Origin: Tepidibacter sp.
GTDB taxonomy: Bacteria > Bacillota > Clostridia > Peptostreptococcales > Peptostreptococcaceae
Assembly (NCBI RefSeq): GCF_025210165.1
Contig: NZ_JAOASI010000082.1
Span: 1-53,054, forward strand
DNA: 53,054 bases
Direction: 5' to 3'
Made by a program: the position numbers and the translations under genes
Shown here: positions 7,923 to 15,952 of the stretch, in pieces
Layout: each line of letters begins with the position of its first letter
Numbering within the stretch: position 1 is the first letter of the stretch
The notes under the pieces: generated by a model
The model's input: only the letters and a program-made list of their open reading frames with translations
Databases searched by the model: none
What the model was told of the DNA's origin: nothing

Positions 7923-8333
7923 ATGAATATTATAACAGTGTGGAGCAAAGTAATTCAAAATAGTGATAGATTAAAGCAAAGTATAAAAGATATAGATTTT
8001 CAACAAGATAATTTAAATAATCTAATAAAATATACTAAAGAGTATTTTGAGAATGTTAAAAAATTTAAAAATTTAATATCCAATAAAGATGATAATAATC
8101 AATATAAAATATACAATGAATATTTAGAAGTTAATCTTGGTATAATAGGGAATGAATTTATGAATATTAAAGAAAAAAATATAGATTTATATAATACTTT
8201 GATAAACAGTATAGAGGAACTTCATATAAAAGAGTTAGAATATTATAATAAGAAACTTATAGAAGATTATACACCTTATGATATTCATAGATTAAAAGGC
8301 AAAAAAGATGAAGAATATAATGGATGGTACTAA
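7923..8333 (+). CDS. Hypothetical helical protein (136 aa)
   Basis: ATG 7923 follows GGAGGG, so I use it instead of the upstream TTG at 7905. The protein is Asn/Lys/Glu-rich, probably all helical, and soluble (NIITVWSKVIQNSDRLKQSI ... GKKDEEYNGWY). It ends 3 nt before the stop of the convergent SIMPL gene, with no terminator between them. Family not recognised. Confidence 0.65.
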   Translation: MNIITVWSKVIQNSDRLKQSIKDIDFQQDNLNNLIKYTKEYFENVKKFKNLISNKDDNNQYKIYNEYLEVNLGIIGNEFMNIKEKNIDLYNTLINSIEELHIKELEYYNKKLIEDYTPYDIHRLKGKKDEEYNGWY

Positions 8334-8336
8334 ATT

Positions 8337-9020
8337 TCATATCATTTCAAATGTAGCATTTACTTGAGCCAAAACGTCTATAAGTCCACCTTGAATAGGT
8401 GGAGCACCATTTGTAGCTGCATAAGTTTTGGAATATACTGGAGATTGACCAAATGATGTTTCTTTTATAGTTAAAGGTATATTGTTAACTTTTGTATTTA
8501 ATGAAGTAGCTATATTATTAGCTTTTTTTACAGAATCTTTAACTGCCAAATCCAAAGCTTTATCATAATAATACTTTTGATTAGATAAACCAAATGTTAC
8601 TCCACCCTCTATATTTGCTCCATTCTTAAGAGCTACATCGTAGACTTCTCCCACTTGGTCTATATTTTTTACAGTCACTTCAAGTATGTGTCTTACTTCG
8701 TAGTTTCTGAATTTTTGTTTTCCATTTATATAGTCGTAGTTGGTTTTTACTGAATAATTTACAGTCTGTATATCCTCATCTTCTATTCCTATGTTATTTA
8801 AACCTTTAATTACGTTGTTTGATAGCTTAGTATTCTCAGTCTGTGCTTTTTCTAAATCCTTATCTTGGGTTATTACTCCTACTGTTACTGTTGCCATATC
8901 TGGTGGCACTTGTATAGTTCCGATTCCTACAACTGATATTGACCCATCGTTATTTGATTTCTTGTCTTCACTTCTATTCATTGTAGGTCTTTTAGTATAT
9001 GAAGGGGTATATGGAATCAT
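8337..9020 (-). CDS. SIMPL-domain (DUF541) protein without signal peptide
   Basis: The SIMPL pattern is clear: ISVVGIGTIQVPPDMATVTVGV, then NYEVRHILEVTVKNIDQVGEV and ANIEGGVTFGLSNQKYYYDKAL. A C-terminal beta strand ends LIDVLAQVNATFEMI. Most relatives are periplasmic or surface proteins with a signal peptide. Here the N-terminus is hydrophilic (MIPYTPSYTKRPTMNRSEDKK), so it is probably cytosolic or leaves the cell another way. AAGGAGG sits 7 nt before the ATG. The molecular role of the family is poorly known; oligomeric ring assembly is reported for relatives. Confidence 0.88.
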   Translation of the reverse strand: MIPYTPSYTKRPTMNRSEDKKSNNDGSISVVGIGTIQVPPDMATVTVGVITQDKDLEKAQTENTKLSNNVIKGLNNIGIEDEDIQTVNYSVKTNYDYINGKQKFRNYEVRHILEVTVKNIDQVGEVYDVALKNGANIEGGVTFGLSNQKYYYDKALDLAVKDSVKKANNIATSLNTKVNNIPLTIKETSFGQSPVYSKTYAATNGAPPIQGGLIDVLAQVNATFEMI

Positions 9021-9171
9021 TATAAACCTCCTTTTAAAAAATTTTCGATGAATACTATCATAGTATGAATGATAATTAATATTGTGAATGGGATTTATTA
9101 TGATAATTGGAATTTATATCCGTACCATATTTTCTGGTTTTATTATAGAATATATGTATTATATAATAAAA

Positions 9172-9200
9172 TGAAACTTTTTTGATTAAAAGTCGTCTAA
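9172..9200 (+). promoter_or_regulatory. ECF sigma autoregulatory promoter
   Basis: TGAAAC (9172-9177), exactly 16 bp, then CGTCTAA (9194-9200), located 38 bp before the sigma gene start. This matches the -35/-10 pattern of SigW/SigM-type ECF promoters, so the sigma factor probably transcribes its own operon. Confidence 0.85.
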
Positions 9201-9238
9201 TAAATACAAGGGGCTTTTAAATTTAAGGAGGGTAGAAC

Positions 9239-9808
9239 TTGGATTTAAATGAAAATCAATTAATTAAAAAATGCATAGATGGGGACATTGATGCATTTGA
9301 AAAGCTTATAGACAAGTATAAGCAGACTGCGTACAATATAGCATTAGGAATTGTAAAAAATCCTGATGATGCTATGGATGTATCTCAAGAAGCCTTGATT
9401 AAGGTCTATAGGTATATTAAAAACTTTAACCAGAAATCTTCTTTTTCAACTTGGCTCTATAGAATAGTTATGAATACTTGTCTTGATTATATGAAGAAGA
9501 ATGAAAAAAACAAGGTGATACCGATAAATGATGAGATTATAAATAGGGAGGATACTTATATAGATAGCAATCCTCAAAAAATATTAGATAAAAAAATAGA
9601 GACTAAACAAATACGAGATGCAATAGATAAATTACCATCTATTCAAAAAACAGCAATTATACTACGAGATATACAAGGTTTTAGTTATGAAGAAATAGCT
9701 AATATAACAGAATGTTCAATCGGAACTGTTAAATCGAGGATTAAGCGAGGTCGGGAAAAACTAAAGGAGATATTAAAACAAAGTATGAAGGAAGAATGCT
9801 TTGGTTAA
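9239..9808 (+). CDS. ECF-family RNA polymerase sigma factor
   Basis: The 189 residues contain region 2 (DAFEKLIDKYKQTAYNIALG, DAMDVSQEALIKVYRYI, FSTWLYRIVMNTCLDYMKK) and region 4 (KLPSIQKTAIILRDIQGFSY, CSIGTVKSRIKRGREKL). It directs RNA polymerase to stress promoters. The start is TTG at 9239 after AAGGAGGG; no ATG fits. The matched promoter 38 bp upstream implies autoregulation, and the next gene encodes the cognate anti-sigma factor 17 bp downstream. It is of the SigW/SigV class; the exact regulon is unknown. Confidence 0.95.
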   Translation: MDLNENQLIKKCIDGDIDAFEKLIDKYKQTAYNIALGIVKNPDDAMDVSQEALIKVYRYIKNFNQKSSFSTWLYRIVMNTCLDYMKKNEKNKVIPINDEIINREDTYIDSNPQKILDKKIETKQIRDAIDKLPSIQKTAIILRDIQGFSYEEIANITECSIGTVKSRIKRGREKLKEILKQSMKEECFG

Positions 9809-9825
9809 AAGAAAGGAGAATTCAT

Positions 9826-10857
9826 ATGAACTGTGATAAATTCAGAGAAAATATTTCATATTATATAGATGATATTTTAGATGATAACGATAAGAGTGCG
9901 TTTGAAAATCATATGAACAATTGCGAAAAATGCAAATGTGAGTATGAACAGATGATTATTTTGATAGACAGTTTAAATAGTGTTGAACAGGTTCCGCTAC
10001 CTGATAATTATGATGAAACATTAAGAAATAAATTAAAAAATGAGAAAGTTAAAGATAAAAGAAAATGGAGTAAATACATGTATATTGCTGCATCTTTAGC
10101 TATAGTATTTTTTAGTGTACAAAATATTGATAAGTTTGAAAGGATAGATATTCAAGAAAATTCTAATATAGAAATTAGTGAGAATGCTAATAAAGATGTA
10201 CAGCAAAGTCCTTCGGCAATTAGTGATTCAGAAAATGCTAAGGATGAAAATAATAATGTAGAGAAACGTGATATAGTAGATAGAGTTTCAGATAATGAAA
10301 AAACTAATACAGATGTACAGCAAAGTCTTTCGGCAATTAGTGGTTCAGAAAATACTGAGGGTGAAAATGATAATGTAGAGAAACATGATTCAGTAGATAG
10401 GGTTTCTGATAATGAAAAAACTAATACAAGTGTACCGACTTCTGTAGAGGATCAAAAGCCTATTGAAAATATAGAAGTTGTGCAAAATGAAAAAGATGAG
10501 AATAATATGATGAGTATTCAAATGACCTCGGATGAACCTTTACAAAAAAATAGTAAAAGTATAGCTCAATTTAGTATGAATAATGAATATCAAAAGAATA
10601 TTAAGGTAGGAGATGCTTTTGACATTATGCTTGAGAATTCAAAAGGAACTAAGTATTCTATGATATATGAGGATGAGAATGGTTTAATAGAGTTGATATC
10701 GAAAAGTATTTCTGAAGGTGAAGAAATTTATTCAAGTACATGGGGATTTAGAGCTAGTAAAGAGGGAACTATTAATATAATCTATATACTTCATAATGAA
10801 AATGATGAAAATGATGTATACGATGAGATTGTATATGAGATAAATATACAAGAATAG
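9826..10857 (+). CDS. Anti-sigma factor: zinc-finger ZAS, TM, repeated linker, chagasin-like C-domain
   Basis: ATG 9826 follows AAAGGAG. The N-terminal zf-HC2/ZAS motif is H29-x3-C33-x2-C36 with C3, and should bind the upstream sigma factor. One membrane segment lies near residues 86-103 (MYIAASLAIVFFSVQ). An extracellular acidic linker follows, with two 39-residue tandem repeats (DVQQS...SDNEKTNT). The C-terminal ~85 residues (VGDAFDIMLENSKGTKYSMI ... WGFRASKEGTINIIYIL) resemble the I42/chagasin protease-inhibitor fold, though the RPW loop is not evident. An extracytoplasmic signal or protease probably acts on that domain. Fold call for the C-terminus is tentative. Confidence 0.88.
   Translation: MNCDKFRENISYYIDDILDDNDKSAFENHMNNCEKCKCEYEQMIILIDSLNSVEQVPLPDNYDETLRNKLKNEKVKDKRKWSKYMYIAASLAIVFFSVQNIDKFERIDIQENSNIEISENANKDVQQSPSAISDSENAKDENNNVEKRDIVDRVSDNEKTNTDVQQSLSAISGSENTEGENDNVEKHDSVDRVSDNEKTNTSVPTSVEDQKPIENIEVVQNEKDENNMMSIQMTSDEPLQKNSKSIAQFSMNNEYQKNIKVGDAFDIMLENSKGTKYSMIYEDENGLIELISKSISEGEEIYSSTWGFRASKEGTINIIYILHNENDENDVYDEIVYEINIQE
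10195..10428 (+). repeat. In-gene tandem duplication, 2 x 117 bp
   Basis: Two adjacent 117-bp units begin at 10195 and 10312 (both GATGTACAGCAAAGTC) and encode 39-residue repeats in the anti-sigma linker. Several point differences separate them, so the duplication is not brand new. Confidence 0.9.
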
Positions 10858-10887
10858 GTCTTGATAAAATATCAAGACCTATTTTTA
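10856..10887. terminator. Bidirectional terminator
   Basis: AGGTCTTGATA pairs with TATCAAGACCT across AAA, with T/A runs on both sides. It serves the anti-sigma gene and the convergent membrane Fe-S gene. Confidence 0.9.
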
Positions 10888-11351
10888 ATCTTTTTATCTA
10901 TTAATCCAGTAGCATGGCCCATAGGACATACTTGACACCAACTTCTTGGCTTAAAAACTACACCCATTATAATACCAACTACAAGAGATGCCATCATAAA
11001 TCTAAAAATTGAAAAACCTATTTTTTTTATATCAGGGCCTGCATGTATTAAAGATATAGTGAGCATTATAAACATTAAGCTCAGTAATATATTTTTTACA
11101 GTGTTACTTCTAAATGATTTAGGTAAATTGTTTTTAAAACTTATATTATTTAAAAATTTACCTAATAAGGATCCTCTAGGGCAGTAGTGAGAACAATGAA
11201 CCTTGCCTCTTCCTTTAATAGCATGATACATTGGTACTGTCATGCAAATAAATCCTAAGATTCCAAATCTAATATCCAAAATTGATAATGTAATAAATAA
11301 AATCATGAAAATCCATGACCAATTCATATGTGATTTTCTATTTTTTTTCAT
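10872..11351 (-). CDS. NapH/YccM-like membrane 4Fe-4S protein
   Basis: The protein has about four membrane segments and two Cys-rich cytosolic-type motifs: HCSHYCPRGSLLG and, near the C-terminus, WCQVCPMGHATGLI. These are the CxxxCP signatures of NapH-type polyferredoxin membrane proteins, which pass electrons between quinol or ferredoxin pools and a reductase. At 159 residues it is much shorter than NapH and has only partial cluster ligands, so it may be a reduced member. I start at ATG 11351, 8 nt after GGAGG; the in-frame ATG at 11366 overlaps that ribosome site. The partner reductase is not evident nearby. Confidence 0.75.
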   Translation of the reverse strand: MKKNRKSHMNWSWIFMILFITLSILDIRFGILGFICMTVPMYHAIKGRGKVHCSHYCPRGSLLGKFLNNISFKNNLPKSFRSNTVKNILLSLMFIMLTISLIHAGPDIKKIGFSIFRFMMASLVVGIIMGVVFKPRSWCQVCPMGHATGLIDKKIKNRS

Positions 11352-11525
11352 TATGATAACCTCCATAAAATTAAAATATCTTTATATCTATATATTATGA
11401 TATAAAGATGAAAATATCAAGAGTTATTTTGAAATATATAAAATGCCAGATCACATATTATAAATCTAAACTATATAATATATGAGCAACTTAATTTAAG
11501 CAATTAAGTATAAGAGGTGAATGGT

Positions 11526-12206
11526 ATGGAGTATATACAAGCTAAAAAGTACGATTTTGAAGAGGTAAATGGAATGAGCTTAAATCAACTAAATCAACAT
11601 TACAAGTTATATGAAGGATATGTAAATAAGACAAATGAAATATGGACTATATTAAATGAAAATAAGTTATATGAAAATCCTAATCCTACTTTTAGTGATA
11701 CAAGAAGTTTAATGTTAGGTCAAAGCTATTCTGTTGATGGAGTTAAGCTTCATGAATTGTATTTTTCTAACCTGATAGGAGGAAATAACAAACCTTATGG
11801 TGATATACTAAACGAAATACAAAAAAAATACGGATCATATGAGTTTTTTAAAGATAGATTTAAAGATGTAGGATTGTCAATGAGAGGATGGGTAGTACTT
11901 TCTATTGACCCTTTAGATAATAATCTTCATATATATGGGCTTGATGCACATGATGTAGGTACAGTATTAACGGCGTATCCTCTTCTTGTTATGGATGTTT
12001 ATGAACATGCTTATATGATTGATTTTGGAATAGATAGAAAAAAATATATAGATGTATTTATGAAAAATATAAATTGGGATGTAGTGAATGAACGATTTAT
12101 GAATTATAAAAAAATAAATAAAGATTTTCCTAGGAAATATAGATCTACTTCTGATAAAATTAATATAGAAAAAATGTATGGATGGGCGAATTATTGCAAA
12201 GACTAA
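11526..12206 (+). CDS. Fe/Mn-type superoxide dismutase, divergent
   Basis: All four metal ligands of the Fe/Mn SOD family can be placed: H25 (NQHYKLYEGYV), H76 (GVKLHELYFSNL), D157 and H161 (LLVMDVYEHAYMIDFG). The family converts superoxide to H2O2 and O2. The second-sphere position that is usually Gln (NQD) reads AHD here (H142), as in non-classical SOD subgroups. A ~25-residue tail beyond the fold is Lys/Arg-rich. ATG 11526 follows AGAGGTG; GTG at 11517 is the longer alternative. It is monocistronic with a terminator. Activity and metal preference are not deducible. Confidence 0.87.
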   Translation: MEYIQAKKYDFEEVNGMSLNQLNQHYKLYEGYVNKTNEIWTILNENKLYENPNPTFSDTRSLMLGQSYSVDGVKLHELYFSNLIGGNNKPYGDILNEIQKKYGSYEFFKDRFKDVGLSMRGWVVLSIDPLDNNLHIYGLDAHDVGTVLTAYPLLVMDVYEHAYMIDFGIDRKKYIDVFMKNINWDVVNERFMNYKKINKDFPRKYRSTSDKINIEKMYGWANYCKD

Positions 12207-12207
12207 G

Positions 12208-12236
12208 AAAAACTATGATTATAATCATAGTTTTTT
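12208..12236 (+). terminator. Rho-independent terminator after SOD gene
   Basis: A perfect palindrome (AAAACTATGATT/AATCATAGTTTT) followed by a T run begins 2 nt after the stop codon. Confidence 0.9.
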
Positions 12237-12308
12237 GTGTTAATGAAGAAATAATGAATAGGGAATAAGGTGTAAATACTACAAATAAGAAAAAGAAGGG
12301 AATTTAAT

Positions 12309-13667
12309 ATGGATGAAAGACAGCAAATGATGGCAAATTACCCTATTAATAAACTTATATTAAAATTTTCTATACCAGCTATAATAGGAATGCTTGTAAA
12401 TGCTTTATATAATGTAGCAGATGGGATATTTATAGGTAAAGGAGTTGGAGCATTAGCTTTAGGAGGAGTTACTATTGCTATGCCAGTTATGATGGTTATG
12501 ATGGCTATAGCCTTGATGGTTGGAGTTGGAGCATCATCCGTTATTTCAAGGAGAATAGGAGAAGGAAATATAGAAGGAGCACAAAAGCTACTTGCAGAGG
12601 CTATATTTTTTAATTTAATAATAAACTTAATAATTAGCATTATTATACTTATTTTTATGGATGAGATTCTTATATTGTGTGGTGCTACACCAAATATATT
12701 ACCTTATGCTAAAGATTATATGAAGATAATAGCATTTGGTATAGTCATCAATAGCTTTGCTATGTCGTCAAATCATACTATAAGAGCTCAAGGGAATGCT
12801 AAAACTGCTATGATAAGTATGGTGATTGGGGCTGTTGTGAATATAATACTTGATTATATTCTTATATTTGTATTTAAAATGGGAGTTACTGGAGCTGCTC
12901 TTGCTACTATAATAGCTCAAACCTTTAGTGCTATTTGGATTCTTATGTACTATTTAAAAGGTAATAGTATGCTTAAAATAAAGATTTCAAACATGAATTT
13001 TACAATAAAAAATATAAAAGAAATTGTAAGTGTAGGTATGGCCACATTTTTTAGACAAATATCAGGAAGCTTATTGATGATTATAGTAAATAATACACTA
13101 GTGGCTTATGGAAATGATTATTATATTGTTGCTCTTGGAATAATAAATAGAGTTATGATGTTTATGTTTATGCCTTTATATGGTATAGTTCAGGGATTTC
13201 AGCCTATAGCAGGGTTTAATTATGGAGCTAAAAAGTTTAAAAGGGTTCAAGAAAGCTTAAAATATGCAAATATATATGCAACTATATTAAGTGTAGGTGG
13301 TTTTTTAGTAGCACTTATATTTCCAACTCAGGTTATGAAGATATTTACAAGTGATAAAACTACTATAGATATAGGTGTAGATGCACTTTCTATGATGATT
13401 TGGGGTCTTCCTGTTGTTGGGATTCAAGCTATAGGTGCTAGCTGGTTTCAGGCTACAGGAAAGGCAACTGAGTCGGTTGTTCTTACTATATCAAGACAAA
13501 TAATTATGCTAATACCTTTAGTTATTATACTTCCTAAGTTTATTGGAGTTAACGGTGTTTTCTATTCATATCCTATATCTGATATTGGTTCGTTTTTGAT
13601 CACTTTGGTTCTACTTGCTAAAGAAAATATAGTTTTAAAAAAGCATAGAATAAAAGAGGAATTTTAA
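12309..13667 (+). CDS. MATE-family multidrug efflux transporter
   Basis: The 452 residues form about 12 TM segments in two homologous halves, as in MATE transporters. Family features include LILKFSIPAIIGMLVNALYN in TM1, VGVGASSVISRRIGEG, and IVQGFQPIAGFNYGAKKFKR in the second half. It exports cationic compounds using a Na+ or H+ gradient; substrates are unknown. The ribosome site is AAGAAGGGAA. It is free-standing, with no adjacent regulator. Confidence 0.94.
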   Translation: MDERQQMMANYPINKLILKFSIPAIIGMLVNALYNVADGIFIGKGVGALALGGVTIAMPVMMVMMAIALMVGVGASSVISRRIGEGNIEGAQKLLAEAIFFNLIINLIISIIILIFMDEILILCGATPNILPYAKDYMKIIAFGIVINSFAMSSNHTIRAQGNAKTAMISMVIGAVVNIILDYILIFVFKMGVTGAALATIIAQTFSAIWILMYYLKGNSMLKIKISNMNFTIKNIKEIVSVGMATFFRQISGSLLMIIVNNTLVAYGNDYYIVALGIINRVMMFMFMPLYGIVQGFQPIAGFNYGAKKFKRVQESLKYANIYATILSVGGFLVALIFPTQVMKIFTSDKTTIDIGVDALSMMIWGLPVVGIQAIGASWFQATGKATESVVLTISRQIIMLIPLVIILPKFIGVNGVFYSYPISDIGSFLITLVLLAKENIVLKKHRIKEEF

Positions 13668-13772
13668 AAAATATATAATAGTAACTTATGTTACTGAAAA
13701 AAGTATTTAAAAAAATTATAATATGGGTATAATAAGAATTATAGCTTATTTGATTAAATAGAGGTGAGAATT

Positions 13773-14432
13773 GTGGGAGTACATTCTGGGAATTTACAAA
13801 AGATAAAAGATGGAAAGCGGAGATTTGCTATAACTCCTCATATACCAGGTGGTTTTGTAACGGCGGATACAATGATAAAGATAGCCGATACGGCTAAAAA
13901 ATATAATGGAATAATTAAGATAACATCTGGACAGAGAATAATGATAACTAATCTAAAAGAAGAAGATTTAAGTGAAATATGGAAAGACTTAGGTATGGAG
14001 CCAGCAGTTAAAAATCAATATTCAATAAAGAATGTAGAGATGTGCCCAGCGGGTTTTTGTAAAAGATCAAAGGAGAATACTATAAGAATAGGCATGAAGA
14101 TAAGCAGAAACTTTCATGGAAAGGAAATGCCAAATAGAACTAAAATAGCTGTTGCAGGGTGTAGGAATGCATGTGCTAGTGCCTATGCAAAAGATATAGC
14201 TCTAATAGCTACTAAAGAAGGTTTTATTATAGCAGCAGGTGGAAGCGCAGGGTTTCACCAGAGAATGGCAGATATAATAGCTGAAAAAATAAGTGAAGAA
14301 GATGCATATAGATTAGTAGAAATAATACTTGAATATTATAATGAAAATGCGTTACTTGGTGAAAAGTTAGGATTTTTTATAGATAGAATAGGTGTAGAAA
14401 AATTTAGAAATGATGTAGTTGAAAAATTATAA
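13773..14432 (+). CDS. Small nitrite/sulfite-reductase-like siroheme/4Fe-4S protein
   Basis: A ferredoxin-like half domain (GKRRFAITPHIPGGFVTADT, then IKITSGQRIMITNL) precedes the siroheme/4Fe-4S Cys pairs CPAGFC and CRNAC (in VAGCRNACASAYAKD). At 219 residues this is about one repeat of a full assimilatory sulfite or nitrite reductase, so it is either a minimal reductase or an electron-transfer or redox protein. GTG 13773 follows AGAGGTGAG; GTG 13764 lies inside that site. It is followed by the DUF1858 gene 46 nt downstream, suggesting a redox pair. Substrate unknown. Confidence 0.85.
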   Translation: MGVHSGNLQKIKDGKRRFAITPHIPGGFVTADTMIKIADTAKKYNGIIKITSGQRIMITNLKEEDLSEIWKDLGMEPAVKNQYSIKNVEMCPAGFCKRSKENTIRIGMKISRNFHGKEMPNRTKIAVAGCRNACASAYAKDIALIATKEGFIIAAGGSAGFHQRMADIIAEKISEEDAYRLVEIILEYYNENALLGEKLGFFIDRIGVEKFRNDVVEKL

Positions 14433-14478
14433 ATATATGATAATATTATAGTTATAGAAAATAAGGAGGTAATTTATT

Positions 14479-14673
14479 ATGAAAATAACTAAGGATATGT
14501 TAATATCAGAGGTTTTAAGACACAACCCTAATGCAGGACCAATACTTATGGGATTTGGAATGGGATGCATAGGATGCCCATCTGCTCAAATGGAAAGCTT
14601 AGAAGAAGCTGCTGCTGTTCACGGTATAAACTTAGATGCTTTAATTGAAAAGTTAAATGAAGGAATAGAGTAA
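14479..14673 (+). CDS. DUF1858 redox-disulfide domain protein
   Basis: This 64-residue stand-alone DUF1858 protein has [20 protein letters not shown], then the CIGC redox pair ([18 protein letters not shown]) and a helical tail. Such domains accompany hybrid-cluster proteins and sulfur-reducing enzymes and are thought to handle thiols or disulfides. AAGGAGG lies upstream at ideal spacing. It is probably co-transcribed with the preceding siroheme protein. The specific partner is inferred from adjacency only. Confidence 0.9.
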   Translation: MKITKDMLISEVLRHNPNAGPILMGFGMGCIGCPSAQMESLEEAAAVHGINLDALIEKLNEGIE

Positions 14674-14718
14674 ATATTAATTTTAGCTAAAAATTGTATA
14701 AATTAATATCTAATGGAT

Positions 14719-14747
14719 AAAATAACCTCTAAAAGGAGGTTATTTTT
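14719..14747 (+). promoter_or_regulatory. Terminator-like hairpin whose 3' arm is the next gene's Shine-Dalgarno
   Basis: AAAATAACCTC (14719-14729) pairs perfectly with GAGGTTATTTT (14736-14746) across TAAAAG and ends in T5. The GGAGG of the following gene is part of loop and 3' arm, and its ATG is at 14748. It would terminate upstream transcription and, in any read-through RNA, occlude the ribosome site. Confidence 0.8.
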
Positions 14748-15353
14748 ATGTTTGAGAAAAAAAGATCTTCTAAAATTCCTATTTTGCTTATAGCTATATT
14801 AACCCTTGTGGGAGGGTTTTATATGGGAAAAGTGCTTGAAAAAGAAGATAGAGGTGAACCTGTAACAAAAACTGTAGTGGCTGAAGAGCGTAAAAAAGAA
14901 AAAAATGTTAAGATTGAAGTCATTAACAAGAAAGACGATGTATTAGTAGATAAGAATACTGTTCTTAAAATAACTACTAAATACGATAAGTGTGGGCATG
15001 TACAAACAAAGGAAAAAACTGCTTCAAAAGAAATTATCGGATTGAGTGAGACCGAATTTAAAGAGTATATGAAAAAGAATTATTCTAAATTTAAATTGCT
15101 AAGCTTTAAGTCTGAAGAAATTAATTTATTAAAGGAAATAAATAGTTATTGTGATAAACACTATGAAATAGGTGAGGACAATGGATACATAGTCATATAT
15201 AAATACGATGAAAATGGAAATAAAAATCTAGTTGAAAAAACACAATCTTCGATATCTTCACTTCCTTCAGTAGATCAAGAACAGATAAAATCTGGTCTTA
15301 TATTAAATTCTTTAGATGAACTAAATGAAAGGCTTGAAGATTTCCTAAGCTAA
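14748..15353 (+). CDS. BofC C-terminal-domain protein, membrane-anchored
   Basis: A short N-terminal cytosolic stretch (MFEKKRSSK) and one signal-anchor helix (IPILLIAILTLVGGFYMG) lead to a charged stalk. A C-terminal BofC-type domain follows (EKTASKEIIGLSETEFKEYM, then NGYIVIYKYDENGN). In Bacillus BofC restrains SpoIVB in the intermembrane space of the sporangium; clostridial proteins with only this domain are less well understood. The AAAGGAGG ribosome site is embedded in a hairpin (14719-14747). A terminator follows, so it is monocistronic. Confidence 0.82.
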   Translation: MFEKKRSSKIPILLIAILTLVGGFYMGKVLEKEDRGEPVTKTVVAEERKKEKNVKIEVINKKDDVLVDKNTVLKITTKYDKCGHVQTKEKTASKEIIGLSETEFKEYMKKNYSKFKLLSFKSEEINLLKEINSYCDKHYEIGEDNGYIVIYKYDENGNKNLVEKTQSSISSLPSVDQEQIKSGLILNSLDELNERLEDFLS

Positions 15354-15400
15354 AATAAAACCTATGATATTTGGTAATAAATATCATAGGTTTTATTATT
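15354..15400 (+). terminator. Rho-independent terminator
   Basis: AATAAAACCTATGATATTT pairs perfectly with AAATATCATAGGTTTTATT, followed by TT/A-rich sequence. Confidence 0.9.
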
Positions 15401-15450
15401 TTTAAAAGTATTATATAATTATATAGAATATATGTTTGGGAGATGAAGAA

Positions 15451-15942
15451 ATGATTGTATTGGGAATTGACCCGGGGATTGCTATACTTGGGTATGGTAT
15501 TATAGAGTATAAAGGAAATAATTTTAAGGTTATAGATTATGGAGCTATACAAACATCCTCTAAGTTAGACGTGTTTAAAAGACTTGAAAAGATATATGAA
15601 GGATTAGATTTTCTTATTAAAAAATATAAAGTAGATGAGATTGGAATAGAGGAATTATTTTTTAATAAGAATGTAAAAACTGCTATAACAGTAGCACAGG
15701 CGAGAGGGGTTGCTATGCTTGCTTGTGCTCATAATAATATAAAAACATATGAATATACTCCTTTACAGGTAAAACAAGGAGTAGTGGGCTATGGAAGGGC
15801 ACAAAAGGCTCAAGTACAAACTATGGTTAAATCACTTCTTAATTTAAGAGAAGTTCCAAAGCCAGATGATGTTGCTGATGCTTTAGCTGTTGCTATATGC
15901 CATTGTCATTCTAACAGACTTGAAAAAATAATAGGAAGATAG
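15451..15942 (+). CDS. ruvC: Holliday junction endonuclease RuvC
   Basis: RuvC cuts Holliday junctions symmetrically after RuvAB branch migration. The four acidic catalytic residues can be placed: D7 (MIVLGIDPG), E67 ([10 protein letters not shown]), and D140/D143 ([15 protein letters not shown]). At 163 residues the length is normal. ATG 15451 after GGGAGA is preferred over TTG 15436 because the protein then begins at the usual residue. It is first of a ruvC-ruvA-ruvB operon with an 10-nt gap to ruvA. Confidence 0.97.
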   Translation: MIVLGIDPGIAILGYGIIEYKGNNFKVIDYGAIQTSSKLDVFKRLEKIYEGLDFLIKKYKVDEIGIEELFFNKNVKTAITVAQARGVAMLACAHNNIKTYEYTPLQVKQGVVGYGRAQKAQVQTMVKSLLNLREVPKPDDVADALAVAICHCHSNRLEKIIGR

Positions 15943-15952
15943 GGAGGAAATT

